A stretch of DNA of 64,000 nt from NCBI RefSeq assembly GCF_023053635.1, contig NC_086182.1, positions 3,485,001 through 3,549,000 of the forward strand, given 5' to 3'. Numbering within the stretch: position 1 is the first letter of the stretch; each line of letters begins with the position of its first letter. Positions 12,378 to 23,660 of this stretch are shown piece after piece. The translations under genes and the position numbers were made by a program. The DNA is from Elgaria multicarinata webbii (taxonomy: Eukaryota; Chordata; Lepidosauria; Squamata; Anguidae). Below the pieces are notes generated by a model. That model was not told where the DNA came from. It made no database searches and worked only from the letters and a program-made list of their open reading frames with translations.

Positions 12378-12960
12378 CTTATTCATTTTATTTTTATTAA
12401 CATTTATATACTACTTTCTTTGCAAAAACAACCATCAAAGTGGTGCACAATTTAAAACAATAAAATAAGATTAAAAGCAGTAAAGCTTTTAAACAACTAT
12501 GTAATTTAAAAGGCTAAATTATAAAGGTGTCTTCACACCCTTTCTAAAAACAAGAGGATGGGGCCAACGGTAGTTCGTGAGGGAGCAGATTCACGTGTGC
12601 CTGGCAAACGGGCCTCTGCAGGTACAGGTGCCCACAAAAAAGCCCCTCCTGCAGAACTGAATACTCAGTTCTGCAGGTTCATAGCAAGGCAGGCGGCCCC
12701 TTAGGCAGCCTCTTCCTAGGCCATTTAGGCCTTTAAAAGTCGAAAGCAACACTTTGGATTGAGCCCGGGGAAGCAACTGGCAACCAGTGCAGGTCTTTTA
12801 AGTCGGGTGTACCGTGGTCCTGATACCACGCACAGGTTTAGCAGCCTAGGTGCTGGATTTTGCACCAGCTCAAGTTCCGGGACCCTTGTAATCGTGCAAA
12901 TGCACTCCTGGCCAAGACCACTGCTTAAAGTTCTGGGGGCAACATAAGGCAACTGGAGGC
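12378..12960 (-). mobile_element. L2-clade LINE 3' part, subfamily C
   Basis: ACATTTATATACTACTTTC and later minus-strand text matching the copy at 51600-51720 (cores around TTTGGATTGAGCCCGG and ACCAGTGCAGG). The frame is degraded. Confidence 0.6.
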
Positions 12961-13019
12961 GGCCTGGTGCCTGCCAAACGTTTGGGGCTACAACTCTCAA
13001 AGCTCCCATCAGCATGGAG

Positions 13020-13830
13020 ATGAGGGGAGTTTTGTAGCCCAGCAGAACCACTGGGGAGCGCGCTTGGCTGTCTCCCGCTGGGGTCGAGTCAAGCAGCCCT
13101 CCCAAGTGACTGAGCCCCGGCTCGGGTGGGGCAGAAGCGCTCGGCGTTGGGGGAGAAGGGCGAGCCTTCCCGCAGCTCCTGCGAGGCTCGGGCCCTGCCG
13201 TGCTCTGCCCACGCCGGCACGGAAGCCCCGGGCTGGCGCCAACGCGCCTGGGCGACGACGACGCAGCAGCAGCGCCAGCTGTGGCTCCGAGTACGCGCGT
13301 CCGACGGGGCTGCAGCCCGCCCCCGGCCCTCCCCGCGGAGGCAGCCAGGCCAGCAGCCCGGCGGAAGAGCCGAGGGCACCGGGAGCCGCCCGGCGGGCCC
13401 CCTAGCAGCTTTGGCGAGCCTTGACTCGGAGCGCCCCGAGGAGGGAAGCTCTCCCGCGGAGCCCCGGGCGGGCGCACCGTGCGCCTCTACCTCCGGGAAC
13501 GGCAGCGCCGCCCGCGCGCCCGTCCGCCCGCGCGCCCTCACCTGCCTGCTGCGTCCGCGCCGCCGACGAAGCCGAGGATGAGCCGCGCGCCGCCCGCTGC
13601 CCCTCTCTCTCTTCGGCGCGCCGAGACCGCCCTGGAAGGGGCGGCCCACGCAGGAGGCGGCGCGGCGAGCGCGGAGCTGCCAGGAAGCAGGCGGCGGCGG
13701 CTTGAACGCAGGAGCGAAACTGGCCTGGGGAACAGGCGGCGGGCAGCACGGGATTCGCCTTTCAGCAAGCGGGCCCCACAGAGCGCCACAGCCGCAGCCA
13801 TCTCGATTTGAGGCATTCCAGGGTCACAGA
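13020..13830 (-). promoter_or_regulatory. Orphan CpG island with possible minus-strand first exon
   Basis: A sharp GC- and CpG-rich block sits in AT-richer repeat DNA. On the minus strand an ATG at 13801 opens 86 codons (MAAAVALCGARLLKG, then Arg-rich without acidic clusters, like a mitochondrial presequence). They end at a consensus donor GCAG|GTGAGG (13542/13541). I do not recognise the protein. Overlapping ORFs on both strands are expected from GC content alone, so the exon may be non-coding or absent. Confidence 0.45.
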
Positions 13831-13996
13831 AAGGGCCTTGCGGCGTATTCTAAGAGCCACAATTTATTATTATTATTTCTGCTTTATTTTATTACACCTG
13901 ACGTCATCTGACATCTGAGATAACTTTCTCACAAGCTTTGTCTCAACATATGCTTGCTGCTATGTAGTGTTAAATAAATATAACCAAAAAAAAGTT

Positions 13997-14363
13997 TATA
14001 TTTTATTTATTTATTTATTTATTACATTTCTATACCGCCCAATAGCCGGAGCTCTCTGGGCGGTTCACAAAAATTAAAACCATTCAATGTATAAAACAAC
14101 AGTATAAAACCATAGTACAAAATACAATATAAAAGTTCAACCAGATAAAAACAGCAGCAATGCAAAATTACAAATTTAAAACACCAAGTTAAAATTGATT
14201 TATAGACTGTTAAAATGCTGGCAGAATAAAAAGGTCTTCACCTGGCGTCTAAAAGCATATAATGTAGGTGCCAAGCGAACCTCCTTAGGGAGCTCATTCC
14301 ACAGCCGGGGTGCCACAGCAGAGAAGGCCCTCCTCCTGGTAGCCACCTGCCTCGCTTCCTATC
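13997..14363 (-). mobile_element. L2-clade LINE 3' end, subfamily A
   Basis: The tail (TTTA)n and the hairpin CCGCCCAATAGCCGGAGC / GAGCTCTCTGGGCGGT lead into the coding end (minus strand, CACCCCGGCTGTGGAATGAG). It is close in sequence to 9716-10700. Confidence 0.85.
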
Positions 14364-14559
14364 CTTTAATATAGTTGTGTGTTCTGGCATGGGGGGCGGC
14401 CTTGAAGAAAACTGAGTTTTTAATGTCTTATTTCACCTTCAGCACTTATTGAGGCTTAACGTCTTGCCAGCTAAGCAATGGAAGGGCCAAGGGGGCACCA
14501 CTATGGGGCTGTGCTTAGGCCATCAGCTAGCCTTAATCCGGCCCTGGGTGCTGGCCTGT

Positions 14560-14935
14560 GGTGGAGAGGGAGACCTTTCCCCCCTCTCTCAAAATACTAG
14601 AACCCAGTGGAAGCTGATGGGTGGGTGCTTCAGGACAGATAAAAGGAAGGACTTCTTCACACAGCACAGAGTTAAATTATGGAGCTCACTACCACAAGAT
14701 GTATTGATGGCCACCAATGTGGATGTCTTTAAAAGGGGGTTGGATAAAGTCCTGGAGGAGAAGGCTATCAATTACTACTGGTCCTGATGGCTATGTGCTA
14801 CCTCCAGTATCAGAGGCAGTAAGCCTGTGTGCACTAGGTGTTAGGGAACGTGGGTGAGAGGGTGCTGTTGTACCCATGTCCTGCTTTTGGGGTCCTGTTG
14901 GCCATTGTGTGAATAGAGTATGAAATAAATAAAGA
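14560..14935 (+). mobile_element. CR1 LINE 3' fragment
   Basis: It encodes the CR1 tail (RTDKRKDFFTQHRVKLW and then FKRGLDKVLEEKA), followed by GATGGCTATGTGCTACCTCC. It matches 28350-28450 and 28976-29250. Confidence 0.75.
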
Positions 14936-15009
14936 ATTACACTGGTGGAGGTGGGCGATATGCCACAGCTATACCAGCAGAAAGGGATATAGGAAGGGGA
15001 TTTAAGCCA

Positions 15010-15140
15010 GCCTTCAACAACCTGGTGTCTTTTGGATGTTTTGGATTACACCATCCAGCATTCCTGACTGTTGGCCAGGCAGAGACTGATGGGAATCGAA
15101 GTCCAAAACATCTGGGGGGCACCAGGTTGGAAAACATGTG
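15010..15140. mobile_element. Diverged hAT-like palindromic MITE
   Basis: CAGCCTTCAACAACCTGGTG and inverted CACCAGGTTGG with GTCCAAAACATCTGG resemble the 3070-3204 family. The right end is lost. Confidence 0.55.
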
Positions 15141-15344
15141 TATCCTCTTGTTTGCTGCCCAAAACTCTGCCTCATTTCAGCCATTCTGTTGATGAACTTT
15201 CACCAGAGGCGTGTTCTGCAGGCCCAGGTGTATCTGAAGTGTTCCATCAGTGTTCCTGTCATCACAGTGGCTTCTGCCGAATCCTTTAGCCTTTTAGCCA
15301 AAGTATAATTTCAAATAAGATTATGCACTTAACTGATTACTAAG

Positions 15345-15730
15345 ATTTATACCACACCTTTCAGTATTAAATAACATACATAACAATAAAAACAACAAAT
15401 CTATAAAAGAAACATAAACATTATATATGAGGCAGAATAAAACAGATCAACATGGTTAAAAGGCCTGGTATATGCCTGGCACTGCAAAGACATTAGAGGG
15501 GTCATTCACTGAGCCTCTACATTCCAAAGCTGTGGCACCACCACTAAGAAGGCCCTCTCCCCGGTAGTCATTCGCCACTCCTCAGATGCCAAGGCAACAC
15601 AGAGAAGGGTGTCAGATGAAGACCTCAAAGTATGGGCAGGTACATGTGAAGACAGGCTGCCCTTCAGCTCTCCTGGGCTCAAGCTGTAAAAAGGGGCAAT
15701 AAAAGTCAAGAGCAGTACTTCGAACTGTGC
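15345..15730 (-). mobile_element. L2-clade LINE 3' fragment
   Basis: Minus-strand codons (GELKGSLSSHVPAHTLRSS and GERAFLVVVPQLWN) are L2 RT C terminus. The 3' UTR is at the left. Confidence 0.65.
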
Positions 15731-16109
15731 CTGAAACAGACTGGGAAGCCTTGATGAAAGATTATGTAATACTTAATTCATGTTTAAGTGGGAAATTGCC
15801 AAGGAAGTTCCACCCGGTCACATTTGTTTTTAAAAGAGGAAGCTTTTTTCAAAATGGACTGGTAAAAAGAAACTTAAAAGTCAGGAGGGTCAAATTTCTC
15901 CAGAATGTTCGAAGATTACTCAAACCCAAATAATACAAGCTCAGCTGGAATGTCTACCAAAGGTAAAGAAACTCCACAGAGATCATCAGCAAGCAACACC
16001 AAGGAACCTATTAGAGAAAAGAAGTCTTCCTTCAAAGAAATGGAAATGTTGCTCAAACACAAATGAATACTAGCACAAATTTGCACAAAAGAAATGCAAG
16101 CAGACAATA

Positions 16110-16345
16110 AAGGGACAAAATGTAACATCCTTTAAACGCCTCCTGAAAAGACAGCTTTTCACACAGGTCTTTCCCTGTGCTGTAATTGCTGCTGGGTTCA
16201 TTTTAGTTTTACATGGTATTTTTAAATCTTTTTTAAACTTTATATGTTTTGATCTGTTGTATTTTATGGTTTTAATCGTGAACTGCCTAGACAGCCTCAG
16301 ATATTGTGCAGTATAAAAATGTAATAAATAAATGAAATAAAAGAA
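16110..16345 (+). mobile_element. L2-clade LINE 3' fragment
   Basis: TTTAAACGCCTCCTGAAAAG, then GAACTGCCTAGACAGCCTC and TATAAAAATGTAATAAATAA, an L2 3' UTR with tail. Confidence 0.65.
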
Positions 16346-16394
16346 GATTTTGAGGAGACTATCACTATCTAAAAATGCATAAGATTTCACCCTA

Positions 16395-16800
16395 AATACA
16401 TCCAGAGCAGGAAACTGGCTATGGAGGTGGCTAAACTATTGGATGACAAGGAAGTTAAAGGGAGTTCTAAAAAAATAAAAATAAAAATAATTAGGAGATT
16501 GAAGCAAAGCTAAATGCATTCTTTACATCTGTCTTTACTGTAGAAGATGTAGGTCAGATATCTGTGCCTGAACTGATATTTTTATAGTCTGATGAACTGA
16601 GGCAAATATGTAGTTGTGACCTTATTGATAAACTAAAAACAAACAAATCACCAGGTCCAGATGGCATTCACCTGAGAATTTTTAAAGCACCCAAATGTGA
16701 AGTTACTAACCTTCTTACATATATATCCCTAAAACTGGCCTCTGTACCAGGTGACTAGAAAGTGGCTAATGTAAAGCAAATTATTAAAAAGGGAACTAGG
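16395..16800 (+). mobile_element. CR1 LINE fragment (RT N-terminal part)
   Basis: Translates with breaks to NAFFTSVFTVEDVG and TNKSPGPDGIHLRIF, CR1 linker and RT start. It is degraded. Confidence 0.6.
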
Positions 16801-16804
16801 ATAT

Positions 16805-18070
16805 TGTAGGCTTGTTGGCCTTTTCTGTACCTTTTCCAGCTCTACAATAACCTTTTTGAGGTAGGCTGACCAGAACTATACACAATATTTCAAGAATGGT
16901 TACACCATCGATTTTTTATAAAGGCATGGGCAATTTTATTTTCAATTCCTTTCTTAACAATACCCAACATGGAATTTTCTGGTAAATGTTTTCATCAACT
17001 CCAACCCCAAAATCCATTTCCTGGTCAGTCATGTGCTGTTCAGATCCCAGCAACATATATGTGATTTTTTTTTTTGCCCCAACATGCATCACTTTTGCAC
17101 TTCTTGACACAGAACTGCATTTGCCATTTAATGCCCATTCTACCAATTTGGAAGTATCCTTCTGGAGTTCTTCACAATCCCATTTTGCTTTAACCATATT
17201 TTGATATCACTGGCTGGTGACACCACATCACGCCAGTCCTTTTACAACTTCATTGGCTGCCAGTCCAGGTCCGGGCCAGATTCAAAGTGCTGATAATAAC
17301 ATTTAAAGCCCTAAACGGTTTGGGGCCAGATTATTTGAAGGAACGCCTCCTCCCATATGTACCTGCCCGGACCTTAAGATCATCCACAGGAGCCCTTCTC
17401 CATGAGCCCCTGCCAAAGGAAGTGAGGCAGGTGGCTACCAGGAGGAGGGCTTTCTCCGCTGTGGCACCCTGGCTGTGGAATGAGCTCCCCAGAGAGGTCC
17501 GCCTGATGCCAACACTGTATTCCTTTCACCTTTTTATTCTCTCAGTATTTTAACAACTAATTTCAACTTACATTTAAATTTTACTGTTTTAATTCTGTAT
17601 TTTAATCGTATATCAACTTCTGCTGCGTGGTTTTATCCTGGTTGTGCTTTTTATACTGTATTTTGTATTTGTGGTTTTAGATTGTTGGTTGTTTTATTAT
17701 GTTCTTCATGGTTTTAATTTTTGTGAACCGCCCAGAGAGCTTCGGCTATTGGGTGGTATAAAAATGTAATAAATAAATAAATAAATAAACAAACAATATT
17801 AGCAAAACTGACCACCTCACGGCTCACCCCAACTCTGTATCACTATGATCAAGTGAAAAAGCACACCCGATAAAGATCCTTGTGGGACCCTGCTGTTTAC
17901 ATTCCTCCACTGTGAGAACTGACCATCTATTCCTGCTCTCTGCTTCCTGTCCTTTAAGCAGTGACCAGTCCATAACTGTCTCATTCCACGACTGCTAGTT
18001 TTGCTCAGGAGGAGTCTTTGGTGAGGGACTTCGTAAAAAGCCTTTTGGAAATCCAACTTATCTGAGGCAG
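16805..18070 (-). mobile_element. CR1 LINE fragment split by an L2
   Basis: Minus-strand RT codons lie on both sides of an L2 at about 17206-17794. At 17817-18056 are MDFQKAFYEVPHQRLL and VPQGSLSGVLF. At 16916-17197 are LQKDTSKLVEWALNG and SAKVMHVGAKK. The CR1 sequence resumes across the L2. Confidence 0.72.
17206..17794 (+). mobile_element. L2-clade LINE 3' end, subfamily A, inserted in CR1
   Basis: It encodes ALNGLGPDYLKERLLPYVP and EPLPKEVRQVATRRRAFS, then the hairpin GAACCGCCCAGAGAGC/GGGTGG and (AAAT)n tail. Confidence 0.85.
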
Positions 18071-18095
18071 TATGCTCAGATGAATACTGCTGGGT

Positions 18096-18760
18096 TTTAA
18101 AATATATTCTCTGCCTTAATCTTCCCCTTAGTTTTCAAAATTTGGATGATATACATTTTAAAGTTCATAAGCAAAGCCCGAGAGGCTACGATGTGGGTGT
18201 GTGGAAAAGAAAAGTCATACTGTAACGGCCCTGCTGTTTTGTACAGGCCCAACCATTTCTTCCACCAAAGAGCAGTGTCAGCCCACAATCCAAAGGAGGA
18301 AGTGCCTGGCCTTGGTTTTCATGGCATCGCTCACAAGAGGCCAGTAGTGCTCCACAGGTAGAATCGATCATCGCTTCTGAACAGTCTTGGCCTGGCGTTC
18401 ACAAGGCTTCTCCAAACCTGCCATGTTTTCATGTACAAAATGCTGAACTATCTGGAAAGTTTAATGAAAAAGGAAGCAGAAGCCAGTTTTGTATGAAGCT
18501 GGTGGTGCCCTGATCCTCAAAGGTGGGAATGCAGTGTTTTGCCCCCAGTAGCCCTATCCTAGGAGGAGTTGGACTTTCTAAAGGCCATTGCTCTCCATGA
18601 GCTGGACTCATAAGCGTGCGCAGCATATTTCATTAGGATGTGCATCCAGGGATTTTTTTAAAAAAATCTTTATTAAAAGTGAACGTTTATATTGAACGTT
18701 TATAATGTCATAAAGAACATTATTTTTATTCATTTATTCATTTATTTATTGAACACTGTA
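18096..18760. other. Intergenic stretch, nothing recognised
   Basis: No gene. A short TTTA-rich tail near 18725-18755 may be the end of a lost repeat. Confidence 0.45.
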
Positions 18761-18765
18761 AACAC

Positions 18766-18895
18766 TGGGCATTTCTACACCTGCCTTTTCCCCTGGGATC
18801 ATCCCTGTGCATCCAAATGACACACAGGAGATCCCGGGAGCAAGCAGGGACGATCCCTCCATTTTCCTGGGAGGAGCCTTAGGTGTAGAAAGGGC
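18766..18895. mobile_element. Palindromic MITE related to the 2123-2817 element
   Basis: The ends GGGCATTTCTACACCTG and AGGTGTAGAAAGGGC are inverted. The core shares CCCTGTGCATCCA and GATCCCGGGA with the element at 2123. Confidence 0.6.
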
Positions 18896-19087
18896 TACTG
18901 CCCTAGTGTTTAGCTTGCCAGACCAGAGAAGGGCCATTGCAGGTGAGGGATGGGGGAATGAGGAGACCCTCCTCAAGCCCCAGCATTGGTAGGGACACTG
19001 GCTGGAGGAGGGGCTTACGAGGCAATATTAGCCTTCAGGGGGGCCCTCCTCCTGGCCTCTTTGAAGCATGGCTTCTGGCAGAGAGAC

Positions 19088-19517
19088 ATAGAATCATATC
19101 ATAGAATCATAGAATAGCAGAGTTGGAAGGGGCCTACAAGGCCATCGAGTCCAACCCCCTGCTAAGTGCAGGAATCCACCCTAAAGCATCTCCGACAGAT
19201 GCTTGTCCAGCTGCCTCTTGAAGGCCTCTAGTGTGGGAGAGCCCACAACCTCCCTAGGTAACTGATTCCACCGTCGCACTGCTCTAACTGTCAGGAAGTT
19301 TTTCCTGATGTCCAGCTGGAATCAGGCTTCCTTTAACTTGAGCCCATTATTCCGTGTCCTGCACTCTGGGAGGATCGAGAAGAGATCCTGGCCCTCCTCT
19401 GTGTGGCAACCTTTGAAGTCTTTGAAGAGTGCTATCATGTCTCCCCTCAATCTTCTCTTCTCCAGGCTAAACATGCCCAGTTCTTTCAGTCTCTCTTCAT
19501 AGGGCTTTATTATTGCT
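19088..19517 (-). mobile_element. CR1 LINE 3' end
   Basis: It is the reverse of 59090-59620: the tail AGAATCATAGAATAGCAGAG, then minus-strand codons [19 protein letters not shown] and [15 protein letters not shown]. Confidence 0.9.
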
Positions 19518-21290
19518 TGAGACATTGGGGTGGACCAAGGCACACCCCTTGTGCGAAAGGAAGGAAAACCCAGTAGGGGAGTAAAAAATAGCCAAAGGCA
19601 AGGGTGGAACCAAGTAATCTTCTACAATAATATTATTAGTAAAAGTTTTATTAAAATGCCAGGTGCCTACGCATTTCGAACACGGTTGCATTCTTCCTCA
19701 GGGCTTTATCTAAAAAACAAAGAAATCCTTTGTATCATAATATTCATAATTAGAGGCATTTTCCAAGTATCTGTACCTTAAAAATTTATAATATCTAGTT
19801 AGAAAAAATTTAAAACAATATGTATAACGAGACATACAAATTGCAAACAAAAAAGATGTAATACATCATCATTCAGCCAACTGGAGTATCTATGCAAAGT
19901 ATAACAACCAGGAACAAATCGTCTATGTTACAATAATAAACACCAGTATTTACTTACAACGTTAGTGCAATTGTCTGCAGAAGCTGCTAAGCTACCATGA
20001 TACAGGAAGAAGTGAGATATATAGGGAAAAGAGACCTTGACAACTAATTGGAAACAGCTGTTTCTTATAACAATGCCGATAGTTCCAAAGTTTCATTGAG
20101 GCCAGAGGGGCTGATCTATTAAGCCTGATGATCCAGCTGGCCTCTCTCTCTAAAAGGATCCTATCAGGTTTATTCTTGATAAATATAACCCAGAATGATA
20201 AATCTTTTAATCGATGTGATTTCTCTTTCCAGTGGTGAACTAATGGTGCTCCTTCTATTCCACATTTGATCTTGCTAATATGTTCACCTATCCTGGTTTT
20301 AACACTTCTTGTAGTTTTGCCAATATATAGTTTATTATAGGGACAGATTATGCCATATACTACAAATCCTGCGTTGCACGTGGTAAAATCTTTCAAAGAA
20401 TGTTATCTGTCGGATTAACAAAGTGTTTTAATTTGAGAGAATGACTGCAATATTTACAATGTCCACACGGAAAATGTCCTGCAGGTGGACCTGATCCTGG
20501 TAGGAGGGACTGCGTACTCAAGGTTGTAATTGTTTTAGTTGTGTTACTTCTAATTATACGGTTCCCTATGCTTTGTGTTCTTTTGTATGCAGTATAGGGT
20601 TTCTCATGACAACCCATGACATCCTTCACTAAAAACCAGTATTTATAAATAAATAATTTATAAGTGTCTTAAAGACATACTAATATTGTTGAATGATAAA
20701 CTGCATATCAATCTGTTATTAATCTTTTTTGGTTTAGACCTCAAGAGGGTGCTTCTATCTATATTGTCTACTTTTTCCTTTGCTCTTGATATGCACTTTT
20801 CTGAGTAACCTCTCTGTAAACACTGCTGTTGTAAAGTCCAAGATTCCTTTTCATAATCAGATTCGCTAGTGCAGTTTCTTCTAAACCTAATCAATTGGCC
20901 ATATGCAATGTTATCCCTAATATGTTTGGGGTGTGAGCTGTCATATCTTAAGAGCTTGTTTTTATCTGTGGGTTTTCTATATAGTTTGGTACATAATTTC
21001 TCACCTTCTTTTTCTACAGATATGTCTAGAAAATTTAACTTGTTGTACATTACTGTTCATTTCAAATTTAATATTGTCTGTTCTGTTATTTAACCATTTC
21101 CAAAATAGGATCAACTCTTCTCTGTTCCCTTGCCATATAAGTAACACATCATCAATGTAACACCAAAACTTGATCTTATCACAAAATGGATTATTTGAGG
21201 AGTATACATATTCCTCTTCGTATTTTCCCATATATAGACAAGCCAACTCAGGTGCCATTGGAGAACCCATAGAAATGCCATTGATTTGCC
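19518..21290 (-). mobile_element. Penelope-like retroelement, 5' truncated, with GIY-YIG nuclease
   Basis: Minus-strand RT motifs (GSPMAPELACLY and FWCYIDDVLLIW) lie at 21001-21270, the connecting KLNFLDISVEK and YRKPTDKNKLLRY at 20658-21050, and a GIY-YIG endonuclease (VVYGIICPYNKLYIGKT, TRIGEHI) at 19992-20396. The order RT then GIY-YIG defines Penelope-like elements. The frame is broken in several places. The left end carries CGCATTTCGAACACGG and TTCCTCAGGGCTTTA, typical of the family's terminal part. Confidence 0.85.
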
Positions 21291-22400
21291 AATAAAACTG
21301 AGTGCTGCTTTGTCAGACAGGATACTAGTTGTAATTTTATTTCTTGCTTGGGCCAAAGGCCATTCACATACAAAACAGCTAAGACAAAATAAGACAAATA
21401 CAATATAAAACAAAATCTAAAATGCTTAAGCTAAAATAGATTCACAATACATTCTATAAAATTAATTTAAATTAAACTACACCCATTGTTGAAAATGGAT
21501 AATTACAGTCTGAAAATTAAAACAGCTAGGGAGACCATTAAGTCAAAACATCCCAGAACAATCAACTGCATTGTCAGAGATAAATTTTGTCCAAATTCTT
21601 GATGCTGCCAAAGTAAAAAGAGAGACCTTATGAATTACAGTAAAATCTAAATCAAATAAAAGATAAAAATAAATTCTCTGGGACAGTAGTACCACGCAGG
21701 TAAGAAATTATGGAACTCAGCAATTTAGAACTCGGTTCAGAATATAAGGAGCAAATAATGTGGCAAGTTTGTGGCACACCACAAATACCTAAGTGTTGAA
21801 TTAAAGAGTTTTGGAATATCTCCCATCAATCACAGCTGTTGGCATAGTTTGAAAACGAAGTGCTGCGAACACTTGCCTGAGTTTTGGTGATGTAAATTGT
21901 AAAATAGTTTTTTGTGATCATATTTGTAGAGCCTTTGTACCATTTTGAAAACTTTGAATTGTTAGTTGCTTGTCTGTTCAGTGAAACACTGCGACCAAAA
22001 ATACTTTCACAAAGCTTCTCTTTTGAATTCAAAGTGGGAAGTAAAATAGGATTGAAGCAAATTATGATTTCTTAAATTCCAGGATTGGCATTTCACCAGC
22101 TGTTCGTAGAATAATTTGGACAAAACTCTTACAGAGGATTCTTTCAAAATTCTCTAGTAGTTAATCAAAGAGAAGTGGATACTCAGGGCTCTAATAGGGG
22201 GAAATGCAACATCTTCCCCAATGAAGGCAACATGAGCGCCAGGAGGTGGAATTAATAAAAACGCTCGTCTGATGAACTGGTAAACCGATCCGGGCGGCTC
22301 TCTCAGGCAACACTATATGTGTTTACTCAGAAGTAAGTCTCTCTCTACGCCACCCTGAGATCTTATTGATATAGGGCAGGGTATAAATGTTTTAAATAAA
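21291..22400 (-). mobile_element. Probable degraded LINE 3' sequences
   Basis: A minus-strand open stretch at 21826-22032 and A/T-rich flanks look like a LINE 3' end, but I cannot name the clade. A short L2-like tail (CACCCTGAGATCTTATTG, AAATAAATA) lies at 22350-22408. Confidence 0.35.
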
Positions 22401-22491
22401 TAAATATCTCTGAAGGAGCTGGATTTCGTTTACGTTTTATCTGCTTTTTATAAGGTGCGGCAGGCTGTGTTGAAATGATAGGTTTCTGGGG

Positions 22492-22617
22492 CCAAATCTA
22501 CACCAAGCAGGATATAACACTATGAAAGTGGTTTGAAAATGGTATATGGAATGTGTTAGGGGCCCCAACAGTTGTCAGTGCACTTCAATAAAGCAGTAGT
22601 ATAGATCCTGCCTGGGA
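22492..22617. mobile_element. Palindromic MITE (GATCTACAC family), copy 1
   Basis: AATCTACACCAAGCAGGATA at the left and AGCAGTAGTATAGATCCTG at the right are partly inverted. Two further copies lie at 40578-40700 and 44662-44800. Confidence 0.6.
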
Positions 22618-22769
22618 TGCAGGCTCCTCCTCATACATAGTCCCATTATTAACATACTTGGAATTCTTACTCATTTCCCTCAATGGTAAAGGAAGAGCAG
22701 ACGGAACTATTTCCTAATGCTGATAACGACTACTCTCCCAGTCCCGTTCATCACATCACATCTCAAATA

Positions 22770-23660
22770 ATCTATATCAGCATCCAAAGCCGGTCCAACT
22801 AAGGAACAGATTGTCTTCTGGGCCTGCCCTTCAACTTGTCTATCAGAGCTATGTATGAAGCATGATTCTCCTCACACTTCTGGGCGGTCTGCTGCTTTTC
22901 CAACTGCTGCGTCAGCACTTTAATAGCCCCTTCTAAGTCTACATTCCTTGTACTGAATGTTTCTAGTTGAGTCTCCAGCTGATTTCAGCTAGATTCCAAC
23001 AGGACCACCTGTTCCCTCAGTCCCTCCTTTCCAGTAACTAAGCTCAAGTTCTCAATAACTGCTTGCTTTAACTCCCTCTCAAAACATTCACATTTCAGAT
23101 GCAATTGATCGTAATTCCCATCTTTGTTTATCAAAGCTGGCCTCGTCTGACCCTGTTCCTCAGTGGCTTGTGCTAACCCAATACTCGTAAGCCAAAGGCA
23201 TGCTATTCAATTAGGGTGACCATATGAAAAGGAGGATAGGGCTCCTGTATCTTTAACAGTTGTACTGAAAAGGAAATTTCAGCAGGAGTCATTTGTATAT
23301 ATGGAGAACCTGGTGAAATTCCCTCTTCATCACACCAGTTAAAGCTGCAGGTGCCCTGCCCTCTTTTAAATCTGGCCACTCTAGTATAGCTCCTGCACCT
23401 TTAACTGCTGTGAAGAAGAGAGAATTTCACCAGGTTTTCCATATATACAAATGACACCTGCTGAAATTCCATTTTCTATGCAACTGTTAACAGGAACCCT
23501 GTCCTCCTTTTCATATGGTCACCCTATGCTATTCAGTTCCTTCATACTACCTGGCTTTACTTTCGTTTGCTGCAGAGTGTTCCAGCAACTCGCTTAGACT
23601 ATCCTCTTCAAACGGTACAGCAAGGGGTGGTTTCCCCCAAGGATTAGGCCCTGTGCTTTC
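22770..23660 (-). pseudogene. Interrupted unknown coding fragment with coiled coil
   Basis: On the minus strand a conceptual frame reads GKPPLAVPFEEDSLSELLEH near 23600. After a palindromic insertion (23213-23525) it goes on with coiled-coil-like text such as ERELKQAVIENLSL and AIKVLTQQLEKQQTAQKCEE. I do not recognise it. It could be a retroelement gag-like remnant or a decayed host gene. It is broken. Confidence 0.4.
23213..23525. mobile_element. Palindromic element with 13-bp flanking repeat
   Basis: AGGGTGACCATATGAAAAGG and its inverse are 24-bp terminal repeats. ATGCTATTCAATT (23200-23212) and ATGCTATTCAGTT (23526-23538) flank it, 12 of 13 alike. The whole element is largely self-complementary. 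It does not fit the 8-bp hAT or TA-type pattern. Confidence 0.75.

Noticed and set aside
13089-13649. Long ORFs on both strands in the 13-kb CpG island
   Set aside because: Explained by high GC and lack of stops. Only the ATG-to-donor segment was kept as a weak candidate.
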